Shown: positions 14,712 to 18,066 of the stretch, piece by piece
Layout of the letters: each line of letters opens with the position of its first letter
How positions within the stretch are numbered: the first letter of the stretch is position 1
Assembly: GCA_033764095.1 (NCBI GenBank)
Contig: JANRJF010000237.1
Coordinates: forward strand, 1 to 18,066
Source: JBDTMT01 sp033764095
GTDB taxonomy: Bacteria; Desulfobacterota; Binatia; HRBIN30; CADEER01
Reading direction: 5' to 3'
DNA length: 18,066 nucleotides
The notes under the pieces: generated by a model
What the model was told of the DNA's origin: nothing
Seen by the model: only the letters and a program-made list of their open reading frames with translations
The model's database searches: none
Made by a program: the position numbers and the translations under genes

Positions 14712-15515
14712 GTGGCCTACCCAGAACCCGCCCCGACCGAGGAAGAGGAAGCACGCGCCTACGAGGAGACCTTCTCCCTGTACGGCCACCACGAGCAGGA
14801 GCCGACCAACTGGAAGGCCGCTCTGTTCGGCTCCTCGCTGGTCTACGTGATCATCGCCGTGCTGGCCGTCACCGTCGGCACCGCGGCGCGCCGCATCATC
14901 CAGCAGGAGCAAGAGGTCGAGGTGAAGTTCGTCGAGGAGGTGGTGAAGGTCGATCCGCCGCCGCCCCCGCCGCCGCCGCCGAAAGTGATGAAGGAGGCGC
15001 CGCCCGCCGCCGCGGCGCTGGTGCCGAAGGACATGAAGGTGCGCCAGCTCGACACGCCGCCGCCGGCCAAGGAGCTGCTCGCGCCGGAGGACATGCCGCT
15101 CGACAAGCCGGCCGAGGCGGATCCCAGCCTCGACAAGGGCGTCGGCGTCTACGGCGAAGGGGTCGGCGACGTCGCCGGCCTGGAGGGCGGCATCGCCGGC
15201 GGCGAGGCCGGCGGCGTCGCCGGCCTGATGCGCATCCCGGAGGACGCCGAGCCGCCGGTGCCGTCGAAGGCCAATCGGCCGCCGCTGTTCCCCGAGCTCG
15301 CCAAGAAGGCCAAGCAGACCGACACCGTCGTGCTGCGCATCCTCATCCTGTCCACCGGTGAGGTCAGCGAAGTGACGGTGCTGAGCGGCAGCGAGCCGTT
15401 CGCCAGTACCGCCGCCAAGGCGGTGCAGAAGTGGCGCTATCGACCGGCGCGCTTCGAGGGCAAGCCGGTGGCGACGTTCCGCATCATCCGCATTCCCTTC
15501 AAGCTCACCGCCTGA
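14712..15515 (+). CDS. tonB: TonB, energy-transducing periplasm-spanning protein
   Basis: A 267-aa TonB that carries ExbB-ExbD energy to outer-membrane receptors. An acidic cytoplasmic N-terminus (1-34) precedes one membrane helix (about 37-58, with Ser41/Ser42 near its start). Then come FVEEVVKVD and a nine-proline run (82-90), and an extended Pro/Ala/Lys segment with a Gly-rich patch (about 143-171: GVGVYGEGVGDVAGLEGG). The C-terminal TonB domain (about 188-267) has PPLFPELAKKAKQTDTVVLR, LSTGEVSEVTVLSGS, AAKAVQKWRYRPARFEGKPV and FRIIRIPFKL. The start is GTG at 14712 with GCGAGG six bases upstream. First gene of the operon, directly after the Pho-box-like repeats. The long acidic N-terminus is unusual for enterobacterial TonB. 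Confidence 0.93.
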   Translation: MAYPEPAPTEEEEARAYEETFSLYGHHEQEPTNWKAALFGSSLVYVIIAVLAVTVGTAARRIIQQEQEVEVKFVEEVVKVDPPPPPPPPPKVMKEAPPAAAALVPKDMKVRQLDTPPPAKELLAPEDMPLDKPAEADPSLDKGVGVYGEGVGDVAGLEGGIAGGEAGGVAGLMRIPEDAEPPVPSKANRPPLFPELAKKAKQTDTVVLRILILSTGEVSEVTVLSGSEPFASTAAKAVQKWRYRPARFEGKPVATFRIIRIPFKLTA

Positions 15516-15551
15516 GCGCCACGCGCCAGGTCGCGCAGAGAGGAGAACACG

Positions 15552-16321
15552 ATGGGTTTCAGTTGGACCGAAATGCTCAGCCACATGGGGATCCCGGCGA
15601 TCGTCGTGGCGATCGTGCTGGCCGTCATGGGCCTGGGCTCGTTGACCGTGTTCTTCGAGCGCCTGCTCACCGCGCGTCGCTCGACGCGCGCCTCGCAGGC
15701 GTTCGCCGCCAGGGTCGGCGCCGACCTGCACGCCGGGCGGTTGAAGAACGTGCTGGAGGAGGCGAGGGCGGTCTCGAAGGAGAGCCACCTGGCGCGCGTC
15801 GTCAAGGCGGCGATCGAGGCCTACGCGCACGCGCACCACACCAGCGACGTCTCGGAGCTGTCGCCGGTCGAGCGCACGCGGCGCCACATGGCGCGCTACA
15901 TGGAAGAGGTGGGCGGCGACCTGCGGCGCGGCCTGGCGCTGCTCGCGACGGTCGGCTCGGTGGCGCCGTTCGTCGGCCTGCTCGGCACCGTGCTGGGCAT
16001 CATCAGCTCGTTCCAGGGCATCGCCTCGGCCGGCTCCGGCGGGCTCACGGCGGTGTCGGCCGGCATCAGTGAGGCGCTGATCTAGACCGCCTTCGGCCTC
16101 GCCGTCGCCATTCCGTCGGTCCTCGGCTTCAACTTCCACAACGAGCGGGTGGTCAAGGAAGAGCTGCTGCTCAACAACGCCGTCGGCGAGCTGCTCGACC
16201 GCATGGAGGACTGGCGCGAGGCCGAGGTGAGCGGCATCGCGGTGCCGACCGTGTTCGCCCCCGGCGCGGCGTCGGCCAAGCTCGCCAAGCCGGCCCCGGC
16301 GCGCGCGGCGGTGGGGTCGGC

Positions 16322-16325
<4 letters not shown>
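15552..16325 (+). CDS. exbB: ExbB/TolQ-type proton-channel protein interrupted by an in-frame TAG
   Basis: The frame would encode 257 residues, normal for ExbB, but codon 178 (16083-16085) is TAG. Membrane helices are about 14-36, 128-152 (LLATVGSVAPFVGLLGTVLGII) and 170-197, and the conserved GTV and GISEALI motifs are present. The stop falls in helix 3: ISEALI, stop, TAFGLAVAIPSVLGFNF. Family members usually have Gln or Ala at this position; CAG to TAG is one transition. Beyond the stop the frame remains fully ExbB-like to TGA at 16323-16325, overlapping the exbD GTG start in GTGA. AGGAG precedes the ATG at 15552. As written the product would be a 177-residue protein lacking most of helix 3 and probably inactive. 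Sequence error, recent mutation or amber readthrough cannot be separated here. Confidence 0.88.
16083..16085 (+). other. In-frame amber codon within exbB
   Basis: TAG sits in GATCTAGACC between codons for LI and TAFG, inside a conserved helix. CAG (Gln) at this place would restore a typical ExbB. phoR in this window ends at a genuine TAG, so TAG is not globally reassigned as a sense codon. Confidence 0.85.
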
Positions 16326-16798
<473 letters not shown>

Positions 16799-16802
16799 CG
16801 GC

Positions 16803-17255
16803 ATGGGCATGCAGGTGGGTGGCGGCGGCGGCAAGCACGTCGCGCCGGTGATGAACGTGACGCCGCTGGTCGACATCGTGCTGGTGCTGCTGATCATCTT
16901 CATCGTCGTCACGCCGCAGCTGACCCGGAAGTTCTGGGTGCACACGCCGAAGCAGGAGAAGAAGGACGTCGAGGAACAGCAGCAGGATCCCAATCCGCCG
17001 CTGGTGCTGCGCATCGCCGCCGACCGCAGCCTGTCGGTGAACAGCACCGAGCTGACGCTGCCCGAGCTGGCGCCGCGCCTGCGCCGCATGTTCGCGGCGC
17101 GCGACGACCACATCATCTTCTTCGACGCCGCCGATGGGGTCGACTACGGCTTCGCCGTGCAGGTGATGGACCAGGCGCGCGCCGGCGGCGCGGTGACCAT
17201 CGCGCCGCTGATCAAGAAGCTGAACGACGCCGCGGCGGCGCCGCCGGCCGGTTGA
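16803..17255 (+). CDS. ExbD/TolR-type motor protein, second copy
   Basis: A 150-aa second ExbD paralogue, four bases after the first. A Gly-rich N-terminus precedes VMNVTPLVDIVLVLLIIFIVVTPQL, with the membrane Asp at D24. The linker is rich in charged residues and glutamine (KQEKKDVEEQQQDPNPP), followed by the periplasmic domain (LRIAADRSLSVNS, HIIFFDAADGVDYGFAVQVMDQARAGG). Tandem exbD genes are common in deltaproteobacterial and Bacteroidota TonB operons; the two copies may form a heterodimer in the ExbB pore. A second ATG two codons in (16809) is a possible alternative start. Confidence 0.92.
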   Translation: MGMQVGGGGGKHVAPVMNVTPLVDIVLVLLIIFIVVTPQLTRKFWVHTPKQEKKDVEEQQQDPNPPLVLRIAADRSLSVNSTELTLPELAPRLRRMFAARDDHIIFFDAADGVDYGFAVQVMDQARAGGAVTIAPLIKKLNDAAAAPPAG

Positions 17256-17280
17256 GCCGCGCAACGCCGTCCGGGGGGAC

Positions 17281-18066
17281 ATGGCGGACGGGCTGTTGGT
17301 GATCGACGCGGCTGGGCGCGTGCAGGTGTACACGCTGCCGGCCGAGGCGATGCTCGGCCTGCGGCCGGGGTGCCTGGCGGTCGGCGCGCTGCTCGGCGAG
17401 CTGACCACGCTGCCGGGCCTGCTCGCCGCGGTGCAGGAACGCCTGCAGCCGGGCGGTGCGGCGCGCGGGCCGATCCTGGAGATCGGCCCGCACCGCACGG
17501 TGCAGGCCGAGGTCACCCGCCTGGCGCCGCTCGCCGCCGGCGGCGCGCCCTCGGTGCTGATCCTGCTGCGCGATCTGCGCGACGCCGAGCGCCTGCGCGG
17601 CATGCGGCGCGAGTTCCTCACCAGCGTGTCGCACGAGATGCGCACCCCGCTGGCGGCGATCCGCGGCGCCAGCCAGACGCTGCTCGACGGCGCGCTCGGC
17701 GACGCGCCGCGCGCGCGCCGCTTCGTCTCGGTGATCGACGAGCACGCGGCGCGGCTTGCCGTCCTGCTCGACGACCTCGGCCAGCTCGTCGACCTCGAGC
17801 AGGACGGGGTGCCGCTGCGTCGCGGCCCGCTGGCGGTCGAACCGGTGGTCGCCGGGGTGTTGCGCGCCAGCCGCGCGGCGGCGCTCGGCGCCGGCGTTGG
17901 CCTGCACAGCGCGGTGGCGGCCGACACGCCGCCGCTCGACGGCGACCGCGCCCTGCTCGAGTTGGTGCTGCTGCGACTGATCGACCACGCGGTGCGCGGC
18001 ACGCCGCGCGGCGGCTCGGTGACGGTCAGTGCGGCGGCGGCCCCGCCGCCGGGCGGCGCGCCCGGC
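17281..18066 (+). CDS. PhoR-like soluble sensor histidine kinase (3' end beyond window)
   Basis: An open frame from ATG 17281 to the window end (262 codons) with a GGGGGGAC purine run before it. It begins MADGLLVIDAAGRVQVY, which aligns with residues 89-104 of PhoR in this window (MVEGVLVIDDAGTVLLS), i.e. the PAS domain starts at residue 1. The rest is PAS (to about 97), a short RDLRDAERLRGMRREFL linker, and HisKA with H118 in SVSHEMRTPLAA. TLLDGALGDAPRARRFV then matches TLLDGALDDPERARHFL in PhoR. The start of the ATPase domain (DGDRALLELVLLRLIDHAV) lacks the Asn of the N-box at the usual place: LIDHAVRGTPRG replaces LVDNAIKYTPRG, so catalysis may be altered. No membrane segment is visible. 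It lies 25 bases after exbD, probably in the same operon. Confidence 0.85.
   Translation, partial: MADGLLVIDAAGRVQVYTLPAEAMLGLRPGCLAVGALLGELTTLPGLLAAVQERLQPGGAARGPILEIGPHRTVQAEVTRLAPLAAGGAPSVLILLRDLRDAERLRGMRREFLTSVSHEMRTPLAAIRGASQTLLDGALGDAPRARRFVSVIDEHAARLAVLLDDLGQLVDLEQDGVPLRRGPLAVEPVVAGVLRASRAAALGAGVGLHSAVAADTPPLDGDRALLELVLLRLIDHAVRGTPRGGSVTVSAAAAPPPGGAPG

Overview
The window is very GC-rich, densely coding DNA of a Gram-negative bacterium: it has TonB/ExbB/ExbD, an outer-membrane receptor, a lipoprotein and Sec-type signal peptides. The secreted proteins pair EF-hand repeats of the form GDCNGDGEVTINELI with Thr/Pro linkers and CGNGxLxxGExCDDG cysteine motifs. I associate that style with the deltaproteobacterial radiation (Myxococcota, Desulfobacterota, and above all Binatota-type genomes). 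This taxonomic placement is inference.

Region 1 (1-3228, + strand) is the end of a phosphate operon: the 3' part of pstB, then phoU, phoB and phoR, tightly packed, with a 4-base GTGA overlap between phoU and phoB. A long 25-bp palindrome (3238-3293) lies between phoR and the convergent genes that follow.

Region 2 (3305-10851) is an accessory surface/secretome locus transcribed outward from a divergent promoter region near 6940-7080. On the - strand are four exported proteins (292 aa, a 280-aa lipoprotein, 415 aa and 153 aa; the last two overlap by ATGA). On the + strand are a 512-aa and a 606-aa exported protein. Five of the six share a homologous ~110-135-residue C-terminal beta-type domain that reads like a cohesin-fold domain. 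Three of the six carry N-terminal dockerin-like EF-hand pairs. The 606-aa protein is of beta-helix type.

Region 3 (10881-17255, + strand) has a terminator-like hairpin, a small exported protein of unknown function whose N-terminus is invaded by a palindromic repeat, a 975-aa TonB-dependent receptor with a carboxypeptidase-regulatory-like extension, and a tonB-exbB-exbD-exbD operon. exbB has an in-frame amber codon in its last membrane helix, although the frame stays coding to a GTGA overlap with exbD. A second PhoR-like kinase without a membrane anchor starts at 17281 and runs off the window.

Unifying observation: four promoter regions (both sides of 6940-7080, upstream of the receptor at 11596-11647, and upstream of tonB at 14627-14677) carry three or four degenerate direct repeats with an exact 11-bp period and a GT(A/C)AC(A/C) core, followed by a -10-like element. 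This is the architecture of Pho boxes. Next to pst-phoUBR, it suggests that the secretome genes, receptor and TonB motor form a PhoB regulon for acquiring phosphate or phosphorylated compounds at the cell surface.
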